Shown: positions 1-5,242, counted from the stretch's first letter. The stretch is 5,242 nucleotides of DNA from CAYTCZ01 sp964436315 (GCA_964436315.1 CAYTCZ010000208.1:1-5242); one strand, 5' to 3'. Notes: generated by a model from the letters alone, not told the origin. Translations and numbers: made by a program.

Positions 1-2
1 TC

Positions 3-1406
3 TTAGGCGGCGTCGTCGAGTGCCGAGGAACCTTGGCCGTCGCGCTCCGGCGGAAGACTCGGGATCGAGTTGTGCTCGTCGGCCTGGCCCTCGACGAGCT
101 CGGGTGCCTGCGGTCGCTGGGTCAGCTTGTCGATCGGACCGAGTTCAGGAATGTCCTTGGGGGCTGCCGCACCGAGGTCGTCGAACCGGCGCGCCGCCGG
201 AAGGACACGCCGCTCGAGCGAGCCGACAGTCTGGTTGTAGGCAGTCACGGCGCCGTCGAGGCGCTTCCCGAGCGTTGCGAAGTGTTCGCCGAGGACCGCG
301 AGGCGCCCGTACAGCTCGCGGCCGAGTGTGCTCACCGCCCGCGCGCTCTCGGCGACGGTCTCCTGCTGCCAGCCGTACGCGACAGCTTTTAAGACAGCGA
401 TGAGCGTCGTGGGCGTTGCGATCAGAACACGAGAGTCCACGCTTTCCTCGATCAGCGTTGGATCGTGCTCGAGAGCGGCGCTGTAGAACGATTCGCCGGG
501 AATGAACAGAACGACGAACTCTGGCGTCGGCTGGAACTGTTCCCAGTATCCCTTCAGGCTTAGCTTCGCGACGTGTTGTCGGATCTGGCGCGCGTGTTCT
601 TGCAACTTCTCCAGTCTGACCACCTCGTCGGGCGCCTCCAGTGCCTCGAGGTAGGCCTTGAGGGGCGCCTTGGCATCAACGACGACGTTCTTCCCGCCGG
701 GAAGCCGGACGATGAGATCGGGGCGGAGCCGCCGCTCGTCGTCGTCGACCGCCGTCGACTGCTCGACGAAGTCGCAATGGGAGAGCATGCCGGCCATCTC
801 GACGACTCGACGGAGCTGAATCTCGCCCCAACGACCACGAACCGCTGGGCTGCGAAGGGCCGTGACGAGGTTCTGTGTCTCAGACCGGAGCTTCTCTTGC
901 GAATTGGCGAGCGATCGCACCTGCTCGGTAAGGGCGCCGTATGCCTGACTCCGCGCCCGCTCGAGATCCTGAATCTGAGTGTCCACCTTCTGGAGGGATT
1001 GCGAGATCGGCCGGACGAGCTCCTCGACTGCCTGGCGGCGCTGATCCAGATCGCTCCGAGCCTCGACCTGGAAGCGCTCGAGCGCCGTTCGCGCGAGTTG
1101 GAGGAACGCTGCGTTGTTGGCACGAAGTGACTCGGCAGACAGCGCCTTGAATGCCTCAGACAACTGCTCCTCGGTCTGCCGAACGAGCTCGAGCTTCTCT
1201 TCGCCGGTCGAGCGCTCGTGTTCGAGCGCGGCCACGAGGCGGGCGTTCTCTTCGCGCTTCGCGACGAGTTCCTCCGCCAGACGTTCTCGCTCGAGGGTTA
1301 CCTGGTCGATCTCGATCGCGAGTGACGTCGATCGGTTGCGGAGCAAAAGCCATGCGCCGAGGACGCCAAGCGCCAAGCCGAGAACGAGAGAGAGGATTGC
1401 AATCAT
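3..1406 (-). CDS. rmuC: RmuC family DNA recombination protein, membrane-anchored
   Basis: The 467-residue product is a complete RmuC protein. In Escherichia coli this family limits recombination at short inverted repeats and is thought to be a nuclease of the PD-(D/E)XK type; the substrate here is inferred. Residues 2-22 form a hydrophobic anchor followed by RNR, so the body should be cytoplasmic. Residues 30-185 are Glu/Arg/Gln-rich and read as a long coiled coil. The conserved core spans about 187-375: RGRWGEIQLRRVVEMAGM (190-207), RPDLIVRLPGGK (228-239) leading into VVVDAKAP (241-248), where Asp244 and Lys246 are the likely nuclease residues, then FVVLFIPGESFYSAAL (297-312) and an IATPTTLIAVL helix (329-339). 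The tail after about 410 is low-complexity and Pro/Glu-rich. ATG at 1406 is the first possible start, because an in-frame TGA lies 15 bases upstream (1424-1422) with no start codon between. No clear Shine-Dalgarno is visible. It is the last of three leftward genes, 65 bases after the membrane gene. Confidence 0.95.
   Translation of the reverse strand: MIAILSLVLGLALGVLGAWLLLRNRSTSLAIEIDQVTLERERLAEELVAKREENARLVAALEHERSTGEEKLELVRQTEEQLSEAFKALSAESLRANNAAFLQLARTALERFQVEARSDLDQRRQAVEELVRPISQSLQKVDTQIQDLERARSQAYGALTEQVRSLANSQEKLRSETQNLVTALRSPAVRGRWGEIQLRRVVEMAGMLSHCDFVEQSTAVDDDERRLRPDLIVRLPGGKNVVVDAKAPLKAYLEALEAPDEVVRLEKLQEHARQIRQHVAKLSLKGYWEQFQPTPEFVVLFIPGESFYSAALEHDPTLIEESVDSRVLIATPTTLIAVLKAVAYGWQQETVAESARAVSTLGRELYGRLAVLGEHFATLGKRLDGAVTAYNQTVGSLERRVLPAARRFDDLGAAAPKDIPELGPIDKLTQRPQAPELVEGQADEHNSIPSLPPERDGQGSSALDDAA
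88..104 (-). repeat. PELVEG-type short repeat within the rmuC 3' end
   Basis: On the minus strand these 17 bases read CCCGAGCTCGTCGAGGG and encode PELVEG (RmuC residues 435-440, in the context QAPELVEGQA). From memory, this resembles a short dispersed sequence, CCTGAGCTTGTCGAAGG, found in many metagenomic and Chloroflexi-like genomes, often translated as 'GPELVEG'. The four differences all fall at third codon positions. Only one copy is in the window, so calling it a repeat rests on memory rather than on anything seen here. It sits in the poorly conserved tail, where an insertion would be tolerated. Confidence 0.3.
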
Positions 1407-1471
1407 GAGTCGGTGGTCTACTCACGCTAATCGTGTCGTCGGACGGTGCCCATCCAACTCGCTGGAACGAC

Positions 1472-1972
1472 TCAGGCAGTTCGCGCCGATTCGGCGGAGG
1501 CGGGTCGCCGGCGGAACCGGACCCGGACGAGCACGGCGTAGATCGCGACCGCCGTTAGCGCGCCCAGCGTTCCCTGGGTCCGGATATCGGTCACGCGATG
1601 GTCGACGTAGCGGGCCTCATCGAATCCCTGGTCGGCGTAGAACTTGGGCACTTCGACGCCGCGCGCCAGAGCGGCTGACTTGTAGTCGTCGAGAAACTGC
1701 CCGACCGGCGGAACTGCGAGAAACGTGAGGATCGCGGTGAGGAGAACCACGACGACGACCGCGGGAACGAGCTTGACGCCGAGCTGTCGTCGCGTGAGAA
1801 CGAGGACTGCAGACGCCGTCGCCACCACCGTGGCGGGCGCGACGAAGCCGAGGAGAGGTGCCCAGCTCATGTGGCCCTCGATCCCGACGATGAACATGAG
1901 CTGAGTGACCTGCGCTGCCGCAAAGCCAAGCCCGATGAGGAGGACGATAGCGCCGAGCCGCGGGATGAGCAT
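1472..1972 (-). CDS. Four-helix integral membrane protein, function unknown
   Basis: I do not recognise the family of this 166-residue protein. Four hydrophobic segments are visible at about 7-30, 38-60, 68-87 and 134-150. The positive-inside rule places the N-terminus, the Arg61/Arg62/Lys67 loop and the Arg-rich C-terminus (RVRFRRR, 150-156) in the cytoplasm. The loop at 88-133, with many charged and aromatic residues (for example DDYKSA, KFYADQGFDEARYVDH), would then lie outside the membrane. That loop is the only soluble part and is probably the functional one. The length and four-helix plan resemble small DUF4149-like or DoxX-like proteins in general shape, but no diagnostic motif is present. 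ATG at 1972 is the only reasonable start between the upstream gene and the first helix. A GGCGAGG stretch 14 or so bases upstream is a poor Shine-Dalgarno. It begins 44 bases after the receiver-like gene and ends 65 bases before rmuC, so co-transcription is likely. Confidence 0.8.
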   Translation of the reverse strand: MLIPRLGAIVLLIGLGFAAAQVTQLMFIVGIEGHMSWAPLLGFVAPATVVATASAVLVLTRRQLGVKLVPAVVVVVLLTAILTFLAVPPVGQFLDDYKSAALARGVEVPKFYADQGFDEARYVDHRVTDIRTQGTLGALTAVAIYAVLVRVRFRRRPASAESARTA

Positions 1973-2016
1973 ACGTTGATAGTAGGCCTCGCCGGACCCG
2001 AAAGTCGACTGAACGG

Positions 2017-2349
2017 TTAGCGCACGTCCTCTGGTACGAGCATCTCGCGCGCCGCTTCGATCGCGCTGCCGAGAACCCGCAATCTGACCGGCTTCACGAG
2101 ATGGGCGAAGGGTTCGAGGCTCTTCGTCCTTGGCTCAGGTGAGCGGACGGATACGATGATCAGCGGGACCTTGGGGAGACGCTGCCGTACTCCGCACGCG
2201 ACCGCGTGGCCCTCGAGGGTCGCGGTCTCAATCAGCGCGATGTCGAATTCCTCGCCCTCCCGAGCCACGCGGTGACCGAGTCGTTCGACTTGGAGTCCGA
2301 GCAGGTCTCGGACTCCCGGATCAGGCTCGTACAGGTACACCCACGCCAC
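2017..2349 (-). CDS. Stand-alone receiver-like (pseudo-receiver) protein
   Basis: The 110-residue product follows the response-regulator receiver fold from end to end and has no output domain. Strand 1 with the acidic pocket is WVYLYEPDP (3-11, Glu8 and Asp10). The phospho-site strand is FDIALIET (35-42), with Glu41 where the family has Asp. PLIIVSV (62-68) carries the conserved Ser/Thr at Ser67, and AHLVKPVRL (82-90) carries the conserved Lys86-Pro87. A final helix follows. The Asp-to-Glu change predicts either a protein that cannot be phosphorylated or one fixed in an active-like state; this is inference. GTG at 2349 is chosen because it has a strong Shine-Dalgarno and starts exactly at the first strand. 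An in-frame TTG at 2457 would add 36 unconserved residues and lie at the edge of the LexA box. It is the first leftward gene and is divergent from the helicase. It could instead be a diverged CheY-like domain with another partner; the fold call is fairly firm and the role is unknown. Confidence 0.75.
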   Translation of the reverse strand: MAWVYLYEPDPGVRDLLGLQVERLGHRVAREGEEFDIALIETATLEGHAVACGVRQRLPKVPLIIVSVRSPEPRTKSLEPFAHLVKPVRLRVLGSAIEAAREMLVPEDVR

Positions 2350-2351
2350 AC

Positions 2352-2360
2352 CCTCACCTT
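2352..2360 (-). promoter_or_regulatory. Shine-Dalgarno that fixes the receiver-like gene start
   Basis: The minus strand reads AAGGTGAGG, two bases before GTG at 2349. The AGGTGA part pairs with the 3' end of 16S rRNA at a normal distance, and this is the strongest ribosome site in the window. It decides in favour of the 110-residue product over the 146-residue alternative. Confidence 0.75.
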
Positions 2361-2385
2361 CCCCCGTTTGGATGGACGACGGGGG
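2361..2385 (-). promoter_or_regulatory. GC-rich leader hairpin abutting a Shine-Dalgarno
   Basis: CCCCCGT at 2361-2367 is perfectly complementary to ACGGGGG at 2379-2385, with an 11-base loop. In the leftward transcript this is a 7-bp, mostly G:C stem whose 3' arm ends directly at the Shine-Dalgarno of the receiver-like gene. The ribosome site itself is not paired. The hairpin could influence initiation or protect the 5' end of the message. Chance is possible in GC-rich DNA. Confidence 0.35.
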
Positions 2386-2401
2386 GCAAAGACGTATGAA
2401 C

Positions 2402-2441
2402 TTCGTAGGAAACCAGCGACTCGGCAGGGCCCTCCTACGAA
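2402..2441. repeat. 9-bp inverted repeat in the divergent control region
   Basis: TTCGTAGGA (2402-2410) and TCCTACGAA (2433-2441) are perfect inverted copies separated by 22 bases. Their centres are 31 bases apart, about three helical turns. The right arm shares CGAA with the LexA box. This could be a paired operator for a second regulator or for cooperative binding; the function is not established. Confidence 0.5.
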
Positions 2442-2451
2442 CATTTGTTCG
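2438..2451 (+). promoter_or_regulatory. LexA (SOS) box upstream of dinG-like helicase
   Basis: CGAACATTTGTTCG matches the Gram-positive/actinobacterial LexA operator, CGAAC-N4-GTTCG, at every fixed position and is a 6-2-6 inverted repeat. It ends one base before the TACAAT hexamer and 37 bases before the helicase GTG, so bound LexA would block RNA polymerase. The downstream gene belongs to a family whose E. coli member (dinG, damage-inducible) is a classical SOS gene, which strengthens the call. lexA and recA are not in the window. Confidence 0.85.
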
Positions 2452-2452
2452 A

Positions 2453-2458
2453 TACAAT
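2453..2458 (+). promoter_or_regulatory. Probable -10 element of the dinG-like gene
   Basis: TACAAT matches five of six bases of TATAAT and lies 30 bases upstream of the GTG start. A start site near 2465 would give a leader of about 24 bases. There is no good -35 hexamer 17-18 bases upstream, where the sequence is C-rich. The promoter may be weak or need an activator. The LexA box fills the 3' part of the spacer. Confidence 0.55.
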
Positions 2459-2488
2459 GACGGCCGCCGAGCCCACTAGGTTCCCAAC

Positions 2489-4426
2489 GTGAAGACGTTC
2501 TTTGCCGAAGGCGGCGCGTTGGATGACGCGCTCCCGGAGTTCGAGCCGCGACCGGAGCAGGCGGCACTCGCCGAAGAGGTCGACGCTGCGCTTTCGTCGC
2601 ACCAGCATCTGATCGCCGAAGCGGGCACGGGCACGGGCAAGAGCTTGGCCTATCTCGTTCCGGCGATTCTGTCCGAAGGTGTCGTTGTGGTCGCGACGGC
2701 GACCAAGGCCCTTCAGGATCAGCTGTTGACGAAGGACGTCCCGGCCGCTGCTCGAGCGCTCGGACGGGATGTTTGTTGTGCGGTCCTCAAGGGACGAGAG
2801 AACTACCTCTGCCGTCGGAGCCTGCAAGGGCTCATGTTGCTTCAAGACTCGCCAGAAGCGCTCTTCTCGGATTCAGCGCTCGTGCGCGAGTTCGAGGCGA
2901 TGCGCGACTGGATCGCCAAGACCAAGACCGGGGATCGTGCGGAGCTCCCGTTCGAGCCGAGTTCTACGCTTTGGACTGAGGTAGCCGTCGGTTCGGACCG
3001 CTGCCGGAAGAAAACCTGTCCGCTCGTGTCGACGTGCTATTCGGAGCTCGCGCGGAAACGGGCGGGGGAAGCAGAACTCGTGATCGTCAACCACGCGCTC
3101 TACTTCGCCGATCTTGCGTTGCGCGGCACGAATGGCGACGGCATGGGGTTCCTGCCCGATCACGACGCCGTTGTTTTCGACGAGGCTCATCGTCTTGAGG
3201 AAGCGGCAGCTACGTGGTTCGGCGGTCGCGTGTCGATCGCCGGCGTCCGTCAACTTATCCGCGACGTCGAGCGGACGTGCCGCGACGATGGGAGTTCGAC
3301 GCCGACGAGAGCGCTGCTCGATCTCGAGCGCGCTGCCGGCGAGGCGATCGGCGGCCTTGCGCCCCGTTCGGGACGGCGTCGACTTTGCGCTCCCGACGTT
3401 GAGGTGGCTACAGCCCAGTGTGCAGGATTACTCGGGACGCTCCTCACGCTGGCAGACCTGCTCCGCGGCCGCAGCGAAGATCACGACCTCCTGGCCCGAC
3501 GGGCTACTGCCGCAGCGGACGATTTCGAACTCGCCACCTCGATCGTCGACCGCGACAACGTGGCATGGGCGGAGCCGGGCTCGGTCTCGTGGGCGCCGGT
3601 CGACGTGGCGGAGATTCTCCGAGATCGACTCTGGGATCGTGACGACGTGACCGCCGTCCTCATCTCGGCGACGCTCGAGCCCTCGTTCGCGCGGATGCGG
3701 CTCGGTCTCTCCGATGCCTCGGAGGTCGTGCTTCCGTCAGCCTTCGACTACCGGGAGCAGGTTCTGCTGTACGTGCCGGCCGAGTTGCCGGAACCCCGGG
3801 AGCCGGGCTATGACGATTGCGTGGCGGCCAAGATCGGCGAGCTTCTCACGTTGTCGCGCGGTCGAGCGCTCGTGCTGACCACGTCGTACCGAGCTCTGAA
3901 CGAGATCGCCGACCGGATCGAGTCAGAGCTTCCGTACCCTCTGCTCCGGCAGGGCGACGCACCGAGGGAGCGCCTCCTCGAGCAGTTCCGAAACGACGTG
4001 GACTCGGTGCTCCTCGCAACGTCGACCTTCTGGCAAGGAATCGACGTCCAGGGTGAATCCCTCTCGCTCTTGGTGATCGACAAGCTGCCGTTCGCCGTGC
4101 CGGACGACCCGCTGAACGAGGCACGCTGCGAGCGGATCGTCGAGTTGGGGGGAGACTGGTTCGCTGACTACGCCTTGCCAAGGGCGGTGCTGCAACTCCG
4201 CCAGGGGTTCGGCCGACTCATCCGGGGGCACGCCGATGAGGGCGTGGTCGCCATCCTCGACTCACGGCTCCACCGACGGCGCTATGGCGTCCAGTTCTTC
4301 GAGGCGCTTCCCTCGTGCCGGACCGCAACCGATTTTCGCGACGTCGAGGCCTTCTTCACTGCACAGGTCAGGGGCCAACGGTTGGTACCGTGTCTCGAGG
4401 CCAGTGGCGAAGAAGAAGAAGAGTAA
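2489..4426 (+). CDS. dinG: DinG/YoaA-type Fe-S ATP-dependent DNA helicase (XPD-like SF2)
   Basis: This 645-residue XPD-family helicase should unwind DNA 5'-3', acting on damaged or blocked substrates such as D-loops or R-loops; polarity and substrate are family knowledge. Motifs appear in order: FEPRPEQ (18-24), Walker A AGTGTGKS (45-52), motif Ia VATATKALQDQL (68-79), DEAH (231-234), SATL (393-396), LTTSYRAL (463-470), TSTFWQGIDVQGESL (511-525) and QGFGRLIRG (572-580). Cys108, Cys172, Cys177 and Cys183 are placed as the four ligands of the 4Fe-4S cluster. There is no N-terminal exonuclease domain of the kind fused to DinG in Firmicutes. An in-frame TAG at 2477-2479 excludes any earlier start, so GTG 2489 is well supported; TAGG at 2477-2480 is a weak Shine-Dalgarno. 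The last five residues are all Glu. A LexA box precedes the gene, so SOS induction is expected. The stop overlaps the next gene by 23 bases. DinG versus YoaA orthology cannot be settled here. Confidence 0.95.
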   Translation: MKTFFAEGGALDDALPEFEPRPEQAALAEEVDAALSSHQHLIAEAGTGTGKSLAYLVPAILSEGVVVVATATKALQDQLLTKDVPAAARALGRDVCCAVLKGRENYLCRRSLQGLMLLQDSPEALFSDSALVREFEAMRDWIAKTKTGDRAELPFEPSSTLWTEVAVGSDRCRKKTCPLVSTCYSELARKRAGEAELVIVNHALYFADLALRGTNGDGMGFLPDHDAVVFDEAHRLEEAAATWFGGRVSIAGVRQLIRDVERTCRDDGSSTPTRALLDLERAAGEAIGGLAPRSGRRRLCAPDVEVATAQCAGLLGTLLTLADLLRGRSEDHDLLARRATAAADDFELATSIVDRDNVAWAEPGSVSWAPVDVAEILRDRLWDRDDVTAVLISATLEPSFARMRLGLSDASEVVLPSAFDYREQVLLYVPAELPEPREPGYDDCVAAKIGELLTLSRGRALVLTTSYRALNEIADRIESELPYPLLRQGDAPRERLLEQFRNDVDSVLLATSTFWQGIDVQGESLSLLVIDKLPFAVPDDPLNEARCERIVELGGDWFADYALPRAVLQLRQGFGRLIRGHADEGVVAILDSRLHRRRYGVQFFEALPSCRTATDFRDVEAFFTAQVRGQRLVPCLEASGEEEEE

Positions 4427-5120
4427 GGTCCCATCCCCGCCCAAGAAGGTTCAGGCTTCCCAGGCGAAGCAGGTCCAGGCTTCCACGAAGCGTGCCGAGC
4501 CGGGTAGGCCGTCGGCTGTCGGAGGATGGCTCACGCGGAACCGAATCATCGCGATCGGGGGTGCTTCGGCGATCGTGATCGTGATCGTCATTCTCGCGGT
4601 TGCACTGAGCGGCGGAGGTGGGGGCTCAGCGTCGGCCGAGGTGCTCGCTGCGGGAGGCTGTGTTGCAACCGACGAGGCCTCTCAGGGTCGCGACCACGTG
4701 CCCGAGTCGCCTCCTCTGTCCGACTACAACACGTTCCCGCCGACCAGCGGCTCGCACTTCGCTGTGCCCATTATTTGGAACGTCTATAGCGCGCCCGTCG
4801 AGCAGTATCGCCTCATTCACAACCTCGAGCATGGCGGGGTGATCGTCCAGTACGGCGAGGACGTTCCGGCCGACCAGGTGGAGGCAATCATCGGCTGGTA
4901 TCAAGGCTCTCCCGACGGGATCGTCGTGGCTCCGCTGCCCGAGCTCGGCAGCGATATCGCGCTCACTGCCTGGACGCATCTGCTCACCTGCTCAGAGGGC
5001 TTCGACGAAGCTGCTTTCACGGAGTTCCGGGAGGCGTACCGGTTCAACGGACCAGAGTCGTTGCCGCGAGAGACCTATGAGCCCGGGTTCGGCAGCGGCG
5101 CCATGGAACAGCAAGGCTAG
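4404..5120 (+). CDS. Single-pass membrane protein with extracytoplasmic DUF3105 domain
   Basis: The 238-residue product begins with a basic cytoplasmic segment (AKKKKSK, then two 8-residue repeats). One transmembrane helix lies at about 48-69, followed by a GGGGG linker and an extracytoplasmic domain. Residues about 100-215 match DUF3105 as I recall it: YNTFPPTSGSH (108-118), then IHNLEHGGVIVQYG (138-151). His118, His139, Glu142 and His143 cluster in conserved motifs and could bind a metal. Cys86 and Cys196 could form a disulfide. Both ideas are inference, and the family's function is unknown. GTG 4404 is the only start between the Ser/Arg-rich out-of-family translation upstream and the membrane helix; ATGs at 4236 and 4284 would add residues that are just the helicase gene read in another frame. 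GAGG three bases before the GTG is too close for a good ribosome site, so translational coupling to the helicase is likely through the 23-base overlap. Confidence 0.85.
   Translation: MAKKKKSKVPSPPKKVQASQAKQVQASTKRAEPGRPSAVGGWLTRNRIIAIGGASAIVIVIVILAVALSGGGGGSASAEVLAAGGCVATDEASQGRDHVPESPPLSDYNTFPPTSGSHFAVPIIWNVYSAPVEQYRLIHNLEHGGVIVQYGEDVPADQVEAIIGWYQGSPDGIVVAPLPELGSDIALTAWTHLLTCSEGFDEAAFTEFREAYRFNGPESLPRETYEPGFGSGAMEQQG
4446..4493 (+). repeat. Two 24-bp tandem repeats, 8-codon period
   Basis: Codons for KVQASQAK (4446-4469) are followed directly by QVQASTKR (4470-4493). AGGTYCAGGCTTCC recurs at 4447-4460 and 4471-4484 with one difference. The duplication lies in the basic cytoplasmic leader of the DUF3105 protein, where length variation would be tolerated. 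Confidence 0.7.
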
Positions 5121-5123
5121 CGA

Positions 5124-5167
5124 CGCACCGGTGGGCTGGATTTCAACGGCTCCTACCCACCGGGGCG
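5124..5167 (+). terminator. Possible hairpin terminator after the DUF3105 gene
   Basis: CCGGTGGG (5128-5135) pairs perfectly with CCCACCGG (5156-5163), and CGC/GCG extend the stem past one A/G mismatch. The loop is 20 bases. It starts four bases after the stop codon, a sensible place for a terminator before the tRNA gene. There is no T-run after it, so an intrinsic terminator is not proven; it could be a U-less stop signal or a 3' stabilising stem. Confidence 0.4.
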
Positions 5168-5172
5168 CCGAG

Positions 5173-5178
5173 TAGCAT
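5173..5178 (+). promoter_or_regulatory. Weak candidate -10 for the tRNA-Leu gene
   Basis: TAGCAT matches four of six consensus bases, including the outer TA and final AT, and lies 19 bases before the mature tRNA 5' end. No convincing -35 is seen at 16-18 bases upstream, so this is a weak call. Without it the tRNA could be read from the upstream operon. Confidence 0.25.
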
Positions 5179-5197
5179 CACCTGCCAGAGCCTGCGA

Positions 5198-5242
5198 GCC
5201 GGGGTGGCGGAACGGTAGACGCGGGGGACTTAAAATCCTCTG
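5198..5242 (+). tRNA. tRNA-Leu(UAA), 5' part; continues beyond the window
   Basis: The first 45 bases fold as a tRNA. The 5' acceptor strand is GCCGGGG (5198-5204), followed by T8 and G9. The D stem GCG (5207-5209) pairs with CGC (5220-5222) and encloses a loop containing GGTAGA. The anticodon stem GGGGA (5224-5228) pairs with TCCTC (5236-5240) with one G:U. The loop is CTTAAAA with anticodon TAA at 5231-5233, which reads UUA (and UUG by wobble). The D-arm sequence and the TTAAAA loop are typical of bacterial tRNA-Leu. The long variable arm, T arm and 3' acceptor strand lie outside the window, so integrity and an encoded CCA cannot be checked. Confidence 0.9.

Noticed and set aside
1395..1404. 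Perfect 10-bp palindrome GATTGCAATC at the start of rmuC
   Set aside because: It lies inside the first codons encoding IAI and has no partner site. A palindrome of this size is expected by chance in several kilobases.
1407..1473. GAGTCG/CGACTC inverted repeat and a TTGGAT...GATTAG promoter-like pair between the membrane gene and rmuC
   Set aside because: The 6-bp arms are 55 bases apart. The putative -10 matches only three of six bases with a 19-base spacer. Neither rises above chance.
573..1728. Long open frames on the plus strand opposite rmuC and the membrane gene
   Set aside because: They are antisense shadows expected in high-GC DNA. Their products are low-complexity Arg/Ser-rich or lack any domain, while the minus-strand genes have clear conserved motifs or membrane topology.
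2350..2457. Upstream extension of the receiver-like gene to TTG at 2457
   Set aside because: The added 36 residues are Arg/Pro-rich with no receiver similarity. The TTG would lie at the promoter and LexA box, and GTG 2349 has a strong Shine-Dalgarno.
3114..3650. Open frames overlapping the middle of the helicase gene
   Set aside because: The helicase frame is continuous through all its motifs here, and the alternatives are Arg/Ser-rich with no recognisable domain.
4236..4403. Earlier ATG starts (4236, 4284) for the DUF3105 gene
   Set aside because: This stretch is the conserved 3' part of the helicase gene read in another frame, giving Ser/Arg-rich sequence unlike an N-terminus. The basic leader and membrane helix begin after GTG 4404.
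1..5242. Mobile element, CRISPR array or defence system
   Set aside because: No transposase, integrase, terminal repeat pair, spaced direct-repeat array or known defence gene is present. The tRNA gene is a possible integration target, but its 3' end is outside the window and nothing integrated is visible.

Overview
This window looks like ordinary chromosome from a high-GC bacterium, most likely an actinobacterium. I favour a deep-branching or uncultured lineage such as Thermoleophilia or Acidimicrobiia, but that is inference. The reasons are the strong G/C bias at third codon positions, GTG starts, a Gram-positive/actinobacterial type LexA (SOS) box, and a DUF3105 membrane protein, a family common in Actinobacteria and Chloroflexi. 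No mobile element, CRISPR array or phage gene is visible.

Layout. The left half is a leftward group of three genes. In order of transcription these are a 110-residue degenerate receiver-domain protein (2349 to 2017), a four-helix membrane protein of unknown function (1972 to 1472), and the DNA recombination protein RmuC (1406 to 3, complete). Gaps of 44 and 65 bases would allow one transcript. A 139-base divergent control region (2350-2488) follows. It holds a perfect LexA box, a good -10 hexamer for the rightward gene, a 9-bp inverted repeat overlapping the LexA box, and a GC-rich hairpin touching the Shine-Dalgarno of the leftward gene.

The right half is a rightward pair. The first gene is a DinG/YoaA-type Fe-S helicase of superfamily 2 (2489-4426). 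It overlaps by 23 bases a single-pass membrane protein with an extracytoplasmic DUF3105 domain (4404-5120). A possible hairpin terminator comes next, and then the 5' part of a tRNA-Leu(UAA) gene (5198 onward) that runs off the window.

How it fits together. The helicase carries a textbook LexA operator between its probable promoter and its start codon, so it is very likely DNA-damage inducible. RmuC is also a genome-maintenance protein and is divergently transcribed from the same control region. The locus may therefore be a small DNA-repair neighbourhood under shared SOS control, but only the helicase side is directly supported. The most notable points are the SOS box, the receiver-like protein whose phospho-acceptor aspartate is replaced by glutamate, and the gene overlap in which one GAA-repeat encodes both a Glu tail and a Lys-rich N-terminus.
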